From: CAZEVY01 sp964515555
GTDB lineage: Bacteria > Acidobacteriota > Terriglobia > Bryobacterales > Bryobacteraceae
Assembly (NCBI GenBank): GCA_964515555.1
Contig: CAZEVY010000012.1
Coordinates: forward strand, 24,323 to 88,322
Reading direction: 5' to 3'
DNA: 64,000 nucleotides
Part shown: piece by piece, positions 9,965 through 19,095 of the stretch
How positions within the stretch are numbered: the first letter of the stretch is position 1
Layout of the letters: every line of letters begins with the position of its first letter
Translations under genes and position numbers: made by a program
Notes under the pieces: generated by a model
Told to the model about the DNA's origin: nothing
The model's database searches: none
The model's input: the letters and a program-made list of their open reading frames with translations, nothing else

Positions 9965-10704
9965 TATTGAGCCACCCAGAAACTGACGGCGTTCGTGGAG
10001 ATTCCCCTGATGACGCAGTAAAGCGGGACCCGGCCCGTGATGTAGGGTTTGTCGGGCACCACGAGATTGATCTGCCAAAGACCCGGGAACTGCGGCGAGG
10101 CCCCGCTGAACTCGACCACCGCTTCATCCACCGAGACCCAGCACTGCGCGGTGTTGCGCGATCGCGCCAGCGCGGTGGGAGCCGCACCGTCTTCCACCGC
10201 CGTGTCCAGGAGTCCCTCACCGGTGCCGAAAACCTGGATGCGCTGCCCACGAACGCCCGGCGATTCCCGCACCGCGTATGCGCCCGCCTGGTTCAGCACG
10301 CCGCCCTGCGCGAACGGGTCGCCGACCACATAGAAAATCCCCGGAGCGCTCTCGATCACGTTCAGGAATCCCGTGGCGATCTCCGCGCCTGCGCGCGTCA
10401 CCCGGAACGGCACGCGATCGTTCGGTGTCGCGCGGGGTACTTGCACCGTGATCTCGTCGGCGCGCACTGCGTAGATCGGCGCGGCGACGTTGTTGACGAA
10501 CACCTGGACGTCCCCCAGCGTCCTGGGCAACGGCAGCGCGCTCGCCAAAGCCGTTGGGACTCCGGCGAAGTTTCCGCTAAGCTTTGTGAACGATCCCGGT
10601 GCGACCGGAAACTGAAGCTGGTTGCTGGCGCCGTTGTATACGAAGACCTGGGCGGTCGCGGGCAGGATGAGAGCCGTGAGGAGGGCAGTCCGTTTCAATC
10701 GCAT
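9964..10704 (-). CDS. secreted TIGR03437 (Solibacter C-terminal domain) protein
   Basis: A 246-residue exported protein with leader MRLKRTALLTALILPATA and likely cleavage before QVFVYNG. Almost the whole mature chain matches the Solibacter-type domain TIGR03437, recognisable by GDVQVFVNNVAAPIYAVRAD, APGIFYV, GQRIQVFGTGEGL and PGLWQINLVVP. The domain is abundant in Solibacter-like genomes and has no assigned function; it looks like an all-beta surface or adhesion module. It is the first gene of the operon and its TAA overlaps the receptor ATG (TAATG), implying translational coupling. A TACACT hexamer about 27 nt upstream of the ATG is a weak promoter candidate. Confidence 0.88.
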   Translation of the reverse strand: MRLKRTALLTALILPATAQVFVYNGASNQLQFPVAPGSFTKLSGNFAGVPTALASALPLPRTLGDVQVFVNNVAAPIYAVRADEITVQVPRATPNDRVPFRVTRAGAEIATGFLNVIESAPGIFYVVGDPFAQGGVLNQAGAYAVRESPGVRGQRIQVFGTGEGLLDTAVEDGAAPTALARSRNTAQCWVSVDEAVVEFSGASPQFPGLWQINLVVPDKPYITGRVPLYCVIRGISTNAVSFWVAQ

Positions 10705-10756
10705 GACTGTCGAGTGCCTGGAGAGAGCGTCAGTGTAACCGGCGAGGAATGCAGGC

Positions 10757-12634
10757 TTGTTACGTCAATATGAACATTCGGTGACGCGCCTCGCGGTGGC
10801 CGCGGCAACCGCGGCCAACCTCTATCTGTGCCGCGACGCACTGCTCCTGAAGCTGACCGGCTACGCGAATTCCATGCACGGTTTCTGGATGGCGCTGGCG
10901 CGCGCGCCGCTCGCCGACTGGCTCTTCCCCACATGGTGGCCGTGGTGGGACGGCGGCATGCCGATGGAGTACACCTACGCGCCCCTGATGCCGTCGATCG
11001 CCGGCGTCATCGCGCGCCTCGCCACTCTGGATGTCTCGCACGCGTGGCAGATCGTGACGGTCCTGGTGTTCGCGCTGGGGCCTGCGGCGATCTGCTGGTC
11101 GGCGCGAAGGCTCGGCACGCCCCCCGCGTACGCCCTCCTCGGCGCTCTGTTTTATTCGCTGACGGCTCCGACGGAGCTGTTCGCGCCCGACGCCTCCTTC
11201 GGATGGTCGAACTTCTGGAACGCCCGGCGCATGTACCTGTCCTTCGTCTGGGACGAGACTCCTCACTTGGCGGCCTTGGCGCTGCTCCCGCTGGCGCTGG
11301 TGACCTGGGTGCGGCTGCTGGACGCACCCGGTCCGGCCCGCCGACTCGCCGCTGTTTTGGCGACCGCGGCGCCGGTGCTCGCCAACACCTTCGGCGCGAC
11401 GCAACTGGCGATGGCGCTCGCATGCCTGATCGCGGCGCGGCCCGGCGACTGGCGCGCGATTCTTTCGCGCGTCGTCCCGGTGGCGTTGCTGGCTTACTTG
11501 GTCGTTTCGCCGTGGCTGCCGCCCTCCCTGATCGGAGTGATGATGCGCAACAGCAACGCGTATCCGGAGGGCGCAGTCGCCGGCGAATCGGCGATGGGGA
11601 TAGTCGCCCTGGCGGCGGCGTTCATCCCGCTGGCGTGGTTGCTGAGTCGCATGATCGCGTCGTGGGCCGCGCGATTCTGGCTGCTGATGGCCTTCGCGGC
11701 CTGCACGACGGTGGCGATGTTCCATCACCTGGGATGGCGTCTTGTTCCCCAGGCGGGACGGTATCGCTCCGAGGCCGAGGTCGCGCTGGCGATGACGGTC
11801 GCGTTCGTCGGGCCGATGCTCGCGCGGCGGCTGCCGGCGCTCGCGCGCGCGGCGCTGGCCGCCGGGCTCCTGTATCTCGCTTGGGGACAGGTCGCCTCGC
11901 ACCGGCAGTTCGCCCGCGGACTGTTGCGATCCGTCGACCCCAACGCGATGGTCGAGAGCCGGGTGGCAGGGCGGCTCCACGAAATGAAGCTCTCACGAGT
12001 ATTCGTACCCGGCTCCATTGCGGCGTGGATGAACGCCTTCGCGCCGGTCGCGCAGCTCGGCGGCGGGTCGTTTCCGACGGCGATCAACCTCGCGCAGCAG
12101 CAGGCGGTCGAGGCCATCTACGGCCGTGGAGCGGGTGACCCGGTCGCGCGGCTGCGCACCTTCGGCGCCGCCGCGGTCGTCGTCACGGGGCCGGGCAGCC
12201 GCGAATTCTGGAAGCCGTTTCCGAAGCCCGATATGTACGAGGGCAAGCTGCCGCTGCTATGGGCCGACGCCGACGTGCGTGTCTACGACACCGGCGTGCG
12301 GTCGCTCGCGCGCGCCGGCGGCCGGGAGGCCGTCTTCCGATGGGAAGGAGGCAGTCGCGCCGTGGTGGAGGCCGAAACCGCCCCCGGCGAGGCGATCGCG
12401 GTGCGAATCAACTATCACCGGGGCTGGAACGTGGCGAACCACGGCATTCCGATCGCTCCGCGCGCCGATGAGCGAGGTCTGATGGTTCTCGATCCGGGCC
12501 CTGGACGTCATCGCATCGAGCTGAACTTCCGCGGGGGATGGGAAGCGTGGTCCACGCGCGCCGCTGCGGCGCTCGCCCTGCTGCTGTTGACGGCGCAGGC
12601 GGCGGTCAGCGTCCGGCGAGCCGCTTCAAGGTGA
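10757..12634 (+). CDS. large polytopic membrane protein, PTPS-related/GT-C-like
   Basis: A 625-residue protein with about ten hydrophobic helices (residues about 10-390) followed by a soluble extracytoplasmic part and a final helix near 600. The early motif WLFPTWWPWWDGGMPMEYTY and the general plan resemble the '6-pyruvoyl-tetrahydropterin synthase-related' bacterial membrane family, a GT-C-like group linked to cell-envelope sugar transfer. The C-terminal INYHRGWNV segment resembles the end of YfhO-type proteins found at 26-31 kb. The TTG at 10757 is preferred because GAGGA lies 8 nt upstream; GTG at 10781 is the alternative. It converges with the small secreted gene on the other strand and overlaps it by 29 nt. 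Function uncertain. Confidence 0.65.
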   Translation: MLRQYEHSVTRLAVAAATAANLYLCRDALLLKLTGYANSMHGFWMALARAPLADWLFPTWWPWWDGGMPMEYTYAPLMPSIAGVIARLATLDVSHAWQIVTVLVFALGPAAICWSARRLGTPPAYALLGALFYSLTAPTELFAPDASFGWSNFWNARRMYLSFVWDETPHLAALALLPLALVTWVRLLDAPGPARRLAAVLATAAPVLANTFGATQLAMALACLIAARPGDWRAILSRVVPVALLAYLVVSPWLPPSLIGVMMRNSNAYPEGAVAGESAMGIVALAAAFIPLAWLLSRMIASWAARFWLLMAFAACTTVAMFHHLGWRLVPQAGRYRSEAEVALAMTVAFVGPMLARRLPALARAALAAGLLYLAWGQVASHRQFARGLLRSVDPNAMVESRVAGRLHEMKLSRVFVPGSIAAWMNAFAPVAQLGGGSFPTAINLAQQQAVEAIYGRGAGDPVARLRTFGAAAVVVTGPGSREFWKPFPKPDMYEGKLPLLWADADVRVYDTGVRSLARAGGREAVFRWEGGSRAVVEAETAPGEAIAVRINYHRGWNVANHGIPIAPRADERGLMVLDPGPGRHRIELNFRGGWEAWSTRAAAALALLLLTAQAAVSVRRAASR

Positions 12635-13016
12635 TCGACGAACGATTATTCGCGCGCATCTGGACCTGCCCGGCGTTGCCCGCGTTGGTCGAGCCTTCGC
12701 GCTCGCGGACCAGTTCCAGCGCGCCGTCCTTAAACGACCCTGTGAAGCGAATGCGGGTCTCGTTGATCTGGTTGCCCGCCTGCTCCTGCGCGATGACCAC
12801 AAAGGTCACCAGATTCCCCGAGGCCACGCCGTCGACGATGCGCGCGCTGTGATAGTCGCCGTACATCTTGCCGGCAAGCTTCCCGCCGGCATGCTCGAGC
12901 TTAAACGCGATGTCCTGCATGGCGCCGTTGCGCGCCGCGACCTGCCCGACCCAGATGCCGTTGAGGTCCGCGGCGCCGGCGGCCAGCGCTGGCAGAAGGA
13001 ACGCTAGGACGCGCAT
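12606..13016 (-). CDS. small secreted protein of unknown function
   Basis: A 136-residue protein with a signal peptide (MRVLAFLLPALAAGAA|DLNG). The mature part reads as a single beta-rich domain (LNGIWVGQVAARNG, IAFKLEHAGGKLAGKMYGDY, TRIRFTGSFKDGALEL) of the kind often found in Acidobacteriota exported proteins; no catalytic residues stand out. Its ATG lies 13 nt inside the end of the DUF1552 gene, so it is the last member of that operon and its product may act with the DUF1552/DUF1592 proteins. An apparent longer frame upstream is only the antisense shadow of the DUF1552 gene. Confidence 0.75.
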   Translation of the reverse strand: MRVLAFLLPALAAGAADLNGIWVGQVAARNGAMQDIAFKLEHAGGKLAGKMYGDYHSARIVDGVASGNLVTFVVIAQEQAGNQINETRIRFTGSFKDGALELVREREGSTNAGNAGQVQMRANNRSSITLKRLAGR

Positions 13017-14341
13017 AGCCCCGCCAGCGGCCCGGTGCTGTCGGCGAAGCGCGCCACCGGCGCGCCGAAGGCGTCGAGCATCGAGACGTAGAGGTTCGCC
13101 AGCGGCGTGTCCTCGGTGTACACCAGGTGGCGGCCGCCGGGGATGCGTCCTCCCGCGCCGCCCGCCAGCACGATCGGCAGCTTGTGCGGGTCGTGCCGGT
13201 TGCCGTCGCTCAGCGCCGAGGCGAACAGCACCATGGAGTTGTCGAGGACGGTCGATTCGCCCTCCTTCATCTCGCGAAGCCGCCGCAGCAGGTAGGCGTA
13301 CTGCTCGATGTGCCAGCGGTTGATGATCTGGTACTCGCGCAGCTTCGCCGGATCGTTGGCGTGATGCGACATGTCGTGATGGCCCGCCGTCACGCCTTCC
13401 AAGAACCGGAAGCTGACGTTGCTGACCGCGTTGCCGAACATGAACGTGCTGACCCGCGTGGTGTCGGTCTGGAAAGCCACCGCCATCATGTCGAGCATCA
13501 GCCGCACGTGCTCGGCATGGTCGCGCGGGCGCTCCGGCGGCGCCGACTTCGCGTCGATGGCCGCGCGCGGCTTCCACGATCCCGCCGTCGACTGGGCGCG
13601 CTCCACGCGCTCCTCGAGCGAACGCATCGTCGAGAGGTACTCGTCGAGCCGCACCTGGTCGGCCGCGCCCACCTGCGTGCGGAGCCGTTTCGCGTCGGCG
13701 ATCACGCGATCGAGCAGAAGAGCGTCCATGCGCGCTGAGCTGGCGCCGCGCCCCGTTGCCGCACCGAACAGGCGCTCGAACACCGATCGCGGATTCAGCT
13801 CGCGCGCCAGCGGCGTCGTCGGCGAGCTCCAGGCGATGTGCGATCCGTATACGCGCGTGTAGCCGACTACAGCGTCGACGCCGATCGCCACCGGCGTCAC
13901 GCCCAGCTCGAGCGACGCCAGCGGCGTCTCGGCGGCCGATTTGCGCGCCGCCACCTGGTCCACCGAAATGCCGTTGGCAATGTCAGCGCCCGGCGTCTTC
14001 TTGATGGTTACGCTCGTCAGGATGGCGGCTTCCTTGACGTAGTGGCCGTCGCCGCCCTTGGAGTTGGCGTTCCAGAGATTGCCGAGAACGTTGACGCGAT
14101 CCTTCAGATCCTCGAGCGGCTGGAGGGTCGGCGAAAGCGTGAACGCCGAGCCCACACCCTCGGGAATCCATTCCTTGACGTTCACGCCGTTCGGCATGTA
14201 GAGCGCCGCCAGCCGCACGGGCGCCTTCGCCGATCCGGATGCTTCGAGCCATGGCAGCGCCAGGCTCACCCCGGCGCCGCGTAGGAAGGCGCCGCCAACG
14301 CCGGCGCCGCCAAGAAAGGCCCTTCGGGAAAGATTCCTCAC
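13004..14341 (-). CDS. DUF1552 family protein with Tat signal
   Basis: A 445-residue protein with a twin-arginine-type leader (LSRRAFLGGAGVGGAFLRG). The rest is DUF1552: RLAALYMPNGVNVKEWIPEG near residue 45, NLWNANSKGGDGHYVKEAA near 95, IDAKSAPPERPRDHAEHVRL near 270, and FMFGNAVSNVSF near 295. DUF1552 proteins are found almost only beside DUF1587/1592/1588/1585 cytochrome proteins, as here, where the start overlaps that gene by 4 nt (ATGA). This is analogous to the DUF1549/DUF1501 pair at 2-5 kb. Export through Tat suggests it folds or takes up a cofactor before export. Function not established. Confidence 0.92.
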   Translation of the reverse strand: MRNLSRRAFLGGAGVGGAFLRGAGVSLALPWLEASGSAKAPVRLAALYMPNGVNVKEWIPEGVGSAFTLSPTLQPLEDLKDRVNVLGNLWNANSKGGDGHYVKEAAILTSVTIKKTPGADIANGISVDQVAARKSAAETPLASLELGVTPVAIGVDAVVGYTRVYGSHIAWSSPTTPLARELNPRSVFERLFGAATGRGASSARMDALLLDRVIADAKRLRTQVGAADQVRLDEYLSTMRSLEERVERAQSTAGSWKPRAAIDAKSAPPERPRDHAEHVRLMLDMMAVAFQTDTTRVSTFMFGNAVSNVSFRFLEGVTAGHHDMSHHANDPAKLREYQIINRWHIEQYAYLLRRLREMKEGESTVLDNSMVLFASALSDGNRHDPHKLPIVLAGGAGGRIPGGRHLVYTEDTPLANLYVSMLDAFGAPVARFADSTGPLAGLCAS

Positions 14342-16194
14342 GGTTTGGCTCCAGTTCGCGCCGGAACGCCCGACTGCTGCTGAAACGGCGCGCTCATGAC
14401 AATCCCCTCGACCAGCGTCCAGGCGCTGTAGTTATTCTCTTTCAATTGCGCCACGATTGCATCCACGGTGCACGAGTCCTTCAGCGTCAGGCCGCGACCC
14501 AGCGCGTAGCCGAGCATCTTGCGCGTCAGGTTGCGGACGAACACGTCCTTTCGGTCGAGCAGCATCGCGCGCAGCTCGCCGGGACCCCGGAACCGCGCGC
14601 CGTCGGCCAACTCCCCGGAATTGTCGACCGGCTTGCCGCCGTCCTGGTCGCGCCACCGGCCGATCACGTCGTAATTCTCCAGAGCGAAGCCCAGCCCGTC
14701 GATGCGGCTGTGACACGACGCGCATGCGGCGTCGGCGCGGTGCCGCTCCAGCCGTTCGCGCACCGTCGACGGCGCGGCTTCCGGCGGCGATTCCTCGAGC
14801 GACGGCACGTCCGGCGGCGGCGGGGGAGGCGGCGTGCCGAGGATCGACTCCAGGATCCAGGCGCCGCGCAACACCGGACTTGTCCGGTACGGATACGACG
14901 ACACCGCCAGCACCGCCGGCATCCCCAGCAGTCCGCCGCGATTCGTTCCCGCCGGCAGCTCGACCCACTGCGGCTGCTGTCGAGCGCCCGCGTTCAGCGG
15001 CAGCTTCAGGCCGAAGTGCCGCTCCAGTTGCCCGGTCGCGACCGTGTGCGTGGAGTCGAGAAAATCGGTCACCGGCCGGTTTCGCATGAGAACCTCCTGG
15101 AAGAACAGAACCGGCTGGAGGCGGATGTCGCCGCGCAGGTCTTCGCTGGCCGCGTAGGCGGGGAAGAGCTTGGCGTCCGGCGCCTTCTCGCCTTCGAGCG
15201 CGCGCGTGTGCAGCCACTGCTCGACGAAGCTCTTGGCGAAACCGAAGGAGCGGTCGTTCCGCAGCATGCGGCGAACCATGTACTTCATCACCTCGGAATC
15301 GGCGAGCTGGCCCGTGGCGGCGACGTCGACCAGAAGCTCGTCGGGCATGCTGCCCCACAGGAAGTACGAGAGACGCGAGGCCAGCGCGTGCCCGCTCAGC
15401 GGCCGCGGCGCGGCGGCGGGGTTCGGCGGCTCGACGCGATAGAGAAACATCGGCGATACCAGCACGGCGCGGATCGCCGTCAGCACCGCCGCCTCGAAGT
15501 CCTGCCCTTCGCGCGAGGCGGCGCGGAACAGCGCGACGTACGGTGAGACGTCGGCCTCGGTCGCCGACCGCCGGAAGGCGCGCGGCAACAAGTCCCGAAA
15601 GATGGCGCGTGCGGCGGCCTCCGGCGTCGTTTTCGGGCCGGGCCGCGCGACGAAGATCTTCGCCCGCGGCTTGAATTCCCGTCCCGCGAAATCGGTGACG
15701 AACTTCGCCGCTTCGAGATACTTTTCCGAGAGCAGCGGCGAGAGAAACAGCGTCTCGACGGCGTTGTCGAAGCCCTCGCCGCCGGCGCCGTCCTCGGGCA
15801 GCAGCCTCGCCAGGTCGAGGTGGATATCGAAGAGGTCGCGGACCGTCGCGGCATACTCGTCGCGGTTCAGCCGGCGCGTCACCGCCGGACCGGGCGACGG
15901 CCCTGCCGCGCAGGCCTCGGCGCGCAGGGCCTGCTCGACCCAGTCGTGAAACTTCTCGCGATCGGCGAGCGACGGCGCGGGCGCTCCCTTGGGCGGCATG
16001 TCGCCGGCCCGCACGCGGCCGGCGGCGCTCGTCCAGCGGCGCGTTTCCGAGTGGAGGCTCTGCCGATCGGCCAGTCTCGCGACGTGGAACTTGCCCGCCG
16101 GCTCGGCCCCCTGATGACAGGCGGCGCACCACGTCTTCAGGAAGTCCTGCGCCTGCTGAAAGGGCGACAGCGCGGCCAGCGCCAGGGCGAGCAT
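14338..16194 (-). CDS. DUF1587/1592/1588/1585-type cytochrome c-like protein
   Basis: A 618-residue exported protein. A CAACH haem-c motif lies at 23-27 in an N-terminal cytochrome-like domain (DMPPKGAP near 66). DUF1587 follows (TRRLNRDEYAATVRDLFDI, about 107-125), then a DUF1595-like segment near 200-270, DUF1592 (LASRLSYFLWGSMPDELLVD, about 285-400), and DUF1588 with a second haem-type motif CASCH at 491-495 (HSRIDGLGFALENYD). DUF1585 ends the chain (SCTVDAIVAQLKENNYSAW). A TATCCT hexamer 8 nt before the ATG could give a near-leaderless transcript. The gene lies 39 nt after the TIGR03437 protein gene and overlaps DUF1552. Two haem motifs suggest electron transfer outside the membrane, but the donor and acceptor are unknown. 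Confidence 0.92.
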   Translation of the reverse strand: MLALALAALSPFQQAQDFLKTWCAACHQGAEPAGKFHVARLADRQSLHSETRRWTSAAGRVRAGDMPPKGAPAPSLADREKFHDWVEQALRAEACAAGPSPGPAVTRRLNRDEYAATVRDLFDIHLDLARLLPEDGAGGEGFDNAVETLFLSPLLSEKYLEAAKFVTDFAGREFKPRAKIFVARPGPKTTPEAAARAIFRDLLPRAFRRSATEADVSPYVALFRAASREGQDFEAAVLTAIRAVLVSPMFLYRVEPPNPAAAPRPLSGHALASRLSYFLWGSMPDELLVDVAATGQLADSEVMKYMVRRMLRNDRSFGFAKSFVEQWLHTRALEGEKAPDAKLFPAYAASEDLRGDIRLQPVLFFQEVLMRNRPVTDFLDSTHTVATGQLERHFGLKLPLNAGARQQPQWVELPAGTNRGGLLGMPAVLAVSSYPYRTSPVLRGAWILESILGTPPPPPPPDVPSLEESPPEAAPSTVRERLERHRADAACASCHSRIDGLGFALENYDVIGRWRDQDGGKPVDNSGELADGARFRGPGELRAMLLDRKDVFVRNLTRKMLGYALGRGLTLKDSCTVDAIVAQLKENNYSAWTLVEGIVMSAPFQQQSGVPARTGAKP

Positions 16195-16233
16195 CTCGAA
16201 CCAGGATACAACCGGATCGGCTGGTGAAGCCGA

Positions 16234-19077
16234 TTACCGGACCGCCATCGTCACGCCGGGCTGACTGCGCTTGTCGCCGGCCGTGATCCACACCGGGACG
16301 GCCCCGCTAACGCCGCGCGGCACGCGCGCGTTCACCTGCAAGACACCTTCCACCAGCCCCGGCGCCGGTCCCGAGTAGAGCACCTCGCCTTCGACGCCGT
16401 CGAAAAACGCCTTCACCGGCAGCACCTGCCCGGGCAGCGGAACCGTCGCCAGCCGACCGTCGCGGCCGCCCGGATTCGTCTGTCCCGCGCCGGTGCCGAA
16501 CATCAGCACGACGCCGCCCTCCGCGGTCGGATTGGCGTCGTTCACCACGATGAAGTCGGGATGCAGTATCGCGCCCGGACCGCCGCCCGAGGCGTCCAGC
16601 GTGAACAGCCCCGGCACCGCGTCGGCGACCGGCATGCGCACCTCGATCGACCGTGCGCCGCGGTACTCCAGCCGCATCACCGTCGAGGCGCGTTCGCCCA
16701 CCGCGAACGGCACGAAGGCGCTCACCTGCCCTCCGTTGGCGTTCGACGAGTAGATCATGGGCGCCGGAACGTCGTCGAAGAACACGCGGGTCTCTCCGAG
16801 CGTCGTCGCGACCAGTCCGCTGGGATCGAGTAGCAGCGTCGCCAGCTCCGGCGCGCCGTAGCGCTTGCCGAAAATGACGATCGCCTCCCCGGGCGCGACC
16901 ACGCCCGGGTGGTAGCTGGCGGCGTTGACCACGCCGTAACGTCCGAAGAACGGCCCGAGCGGCGGCACCGTGAATCGCACCGGGATTTGCAGCGGCCCGC
17001 TGGCCTCGGGCGAGGCGATGGTGATCGAGCCGTTATAGGTCCCCGCGGCGAGGTTGGCCGGATCGGCCGTGATGGTGGCGGTCGCGGGCGTGCGCGTCTG
17101 GTTCACATCGACCGTCAGCCAGTTGGAGGTGATCTCGCGAATCGACTGCGGGGCGGTGCCGGCGTTCACCGTGACGTTGAACGTGTTGATGGCGTTCTGA
17201 TTCAGAATCGGAAACGTCCCGGTGCCCGGGCCGGTGTCGGCGTTGAAGTTCGAGATGACGAGCCCGCTCGGCGTGTAACTGATGCCGAATCCGGTGTCGA
17301 AACCTGGGGTGTCCGCGACGAACGGAAACAGAAGGTTCGTCCGGCAGGGGTTGATGCTGAACATCGCTCGGGAGGTGCTGACATCGGCGAAGCGGGGAAT
17401 CGGCGCGATCGCCGAAGTCGGGGCCGCTGTCGAAAGGGGCGCTAGAGAGCCGTTAACCGTCGCGGTGCCGAGCGAGGGAAGGTTGCTGGCGGTGTTGGCA
17501 ACCCACGAGAATAAGAGGCCGAAATTCACCTCCTCCACCGCCGTCGGGTTGGCGCTGACGATTTCCCAGACGGCCAGGCCGGTTCCATTGATAATTGGCA
17601 CTTCGGAGAAACCAGTCGGCGCTCCGGGCGTGGCCGGAACCGCCGAGAAAGCACCGTACTCGCTTTCCGTAAGCGTGGCCCGTATGCTCGTCGAACCGAG
17701 GAGGCTGTTCGTGCCGGCGAACAGCCGCACGCCCGCGGGCACGTTGTTGAAACTCGCCCTCAAGCGGGTACCGTGATTCGCGAGTCCGGGCGTTCCCTGC
17801 GGGGTCGCCAAAGCCGGGTTGTACAAGCCGGTCTCCGTGTTGTAGACCTGGCCGGGGACGGCCTGCGAGCCAGGCGTTGGACCGCCGCTGATGTCTCTCA
17901 CTTTGAAGGCGTTGGCGAAGGCTTCGCGGAATCGCAGTTGAAAATTCGCCGGGCCTGAAATCGTCGGTGTTTGCGAAGTGCATTGCTGGAAACTGCCGAA
18001 GTTCAGGGAATTGTCGGCGTTCCGGACGTCGAAGAGGAGCCCCGGTTGGATGAATCCGACCGTTTGCTGCGGATTGGTGAGCGGCAGGGTAGCCGGGTTG
18101 GACGAACTGATGAACGCGACGATCTGCGAAGGTACCAGCGTGGTAGACGCGCCGAGCTGGCTGGCGTTGGCGCGAAGGTTAGTGATTCGGTAAACGCGAC
18201 TCCCGACTGTCCCGGGCGGGTTGACCGGAATGCCCAGCCAAGCGATGGAGTTTGCCGTCGCGATTCGGCCCTGGTAGGTGTTGTAGACCTGTTGGCCGCC
18301 GTTGGTGGCGGCGTTCGGTTGCGCAAAGTTAATGCCGCCCGCCGTGGCGGTGGGCGGGGTGCAGACGCCGCCGCAAGTGCGTTGATTCTGGCCGCTGGGA
18401 TCGTCGATCAGCAATAGGGCTTCGCTCGAGTTCGTATAGAAACGGCTCGTGATGTTCGTGTTCAGAAAAAGCTGAAAATCCGCCGTTGGTATGGGCGACC
18501 CCGGCAGCGTCACAATGCCGCCCGTGCAATTGATGATGATGTCGCCCACCAGCTCCGCGATGCCCTCGGCCCGCACCAGCGGGGGTACACCCGCATTGAC
18601 TGTGCACGCAAACGGCCCCGGCGTCGTGGGAGGCTGCGTCGCCGGGCCGGTGACGGTGATGGGAATCCGCTGCGTTGCGCCGCCGCTGCAAATCGCCGGA
18701 TTCACGGGATTCGGCACGATGACCACCCAGGAGACCAGCAGTTCCAGGGTTCCCGCCTTCACCGGTGTGACCGTAAGCGTTCCGCGGGCGGCCGGCGGCG
18801 TCTGGTAGACAACTGCGGTCGCGGTGGTCAGAACCCCCGGGCCTTGGTTCGGCGACGGCGCCACGGTGACCGCGTCGGGATTGGCGCCGGTGAGCTGCCA
18901 GGTGATCTGCGTGGTGCAGTTGTCCTCCATGTTGTTGTTCATGACGGTGACCGTGCCCGACGGCCCTCCCACCACGAAGTTGAAGGGACTGGAGGAGGGC
19001 GTTACGGAATGCGCGCTTGCCAGCGCCGCGGCCAATGCGATGCCGAAGGCCCCACGAAAAAAGTGCATCCTGCCCAT
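16234..19077 (-). CDS. large secreted protein with C-terminal TIGR03437 domain
   Basis: A 947-residue exported protein when read from the ATG at 19077 (MGRMHFFRG); an ATG at 19068 is the alternative. After the signal peptide come Ig-like or BACON-like beta repeats (TVTVMNNNMEDNCTTQITWQ near the N-terminus; EITSNWLTVDVNQTRT near 650). The final about 230 residues are the Solibacter domain TIGR03437 (GVVNAASYHPGVVAPGEAIV, RVFFDDVPAPMIYSS, VVLMFGTGAGQTNPGG). It is probably a surface-exposed multidomain structural or adhesion protein. The start is supported by a TATGAT hexamer 7 nt upstream and no Shine-Dalgarno, so it looks leaderless and shares a tiny promoter region with the S9 peptidase gene. 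Confidence 0.8.
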   Translation of the reverse strand: MGRMHFFRGAFGIALAAALASAHSVTPSSSPFNFVVGGPSGTVTVMNNNMEDNCTTQITWQLTGANPDAVTVAPSPNQGPGVLTTATAVVYQTPPAARGTLTVTPVKAGTLELLVSWVVIVPNPVNPAICSGGATQRIPITVTGPATQPPTTPGPFACTVNAGVPPLVRAEGIAELVGDIIINCTGGIVTLPGSPIPTADFQLFLNTNITSRFYTNSSEALLLIDDPSGQNQRTCGGVCTPPTATAGGINFAQPNAATNGGQQVYNTYQGRIATANSIAWLGIPVNPPGTVGSRVYRITNLRANASQLGASTTLVPSQIVAFISSSNPATLPLTNPQQTVGFIQPGLLFDVRNADNSLNFGSFQQCTSQTPTISGPANFQLRFREAFANAFKVRDISGGPTPGSQAVPGQVYNTETGLYNPALATPQGTPGLANHGTRLRASFNNVPAGVRLFAGTNSLLGSTSIRATLTESEYGAFSAVPATPGAPTGFSEVPIINGTGLAVWEIVSANPTAVEEVNFGLLFSWVANTASNLPSLGTATVNGSLAPLSTAAPTSAIAPIPRFADVSTSRAMFSINPCRTNLLFPFVADTPGFDTGFGISYTPSGLVISNFNADTGPGTGTFPILNQNAINTFNVTVNAGTAPQSIREITSNWLTVDVNQTRTPATATITADPANLAAGTYNGSITIASPEASGPLQIPVRFTVPPLGPFFGRYGVVNAASYHPGVVAPGEAIVIFGKRYGAPELATLLLDPSGLVATTLGETRVFFDDVPAPMIYSSNANGGQVSAFVPFAVGERASTVMRLEYRGARSIEVRMPVADAVPGLFTLDASGGGPGAILHPDFIVVNDANPTAEGGVVLMFGTGAGQTNPGGRDGRLATVPLPGQVLPVKAFFDGVEGEVLYSGPAPGLVEGVLQVNARVPRGVSGAVPVWITAGDKRSQPGVTMAVR

Positions 19078-19095
19078 GTGGACTATCATATTCCC
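19078..19095. promoter_or_regulatory. 18-bp bidirectional promoter with overlapping -10 hexamers
   Basis: The entire space between two divergent start codons is 18 bp. On the plus strand TATCAT (19084-19089) ends 6 nt before the ATG at 19096. On the minus strand TATGAT (19090-19085) ends 7 nt before the ATG at 19077. Neither start has a Shine-Dalgarno. Both transcripts would start at or next to their start codons. The -35 of each side must lie inside the other gene. Confidence 0.6.
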
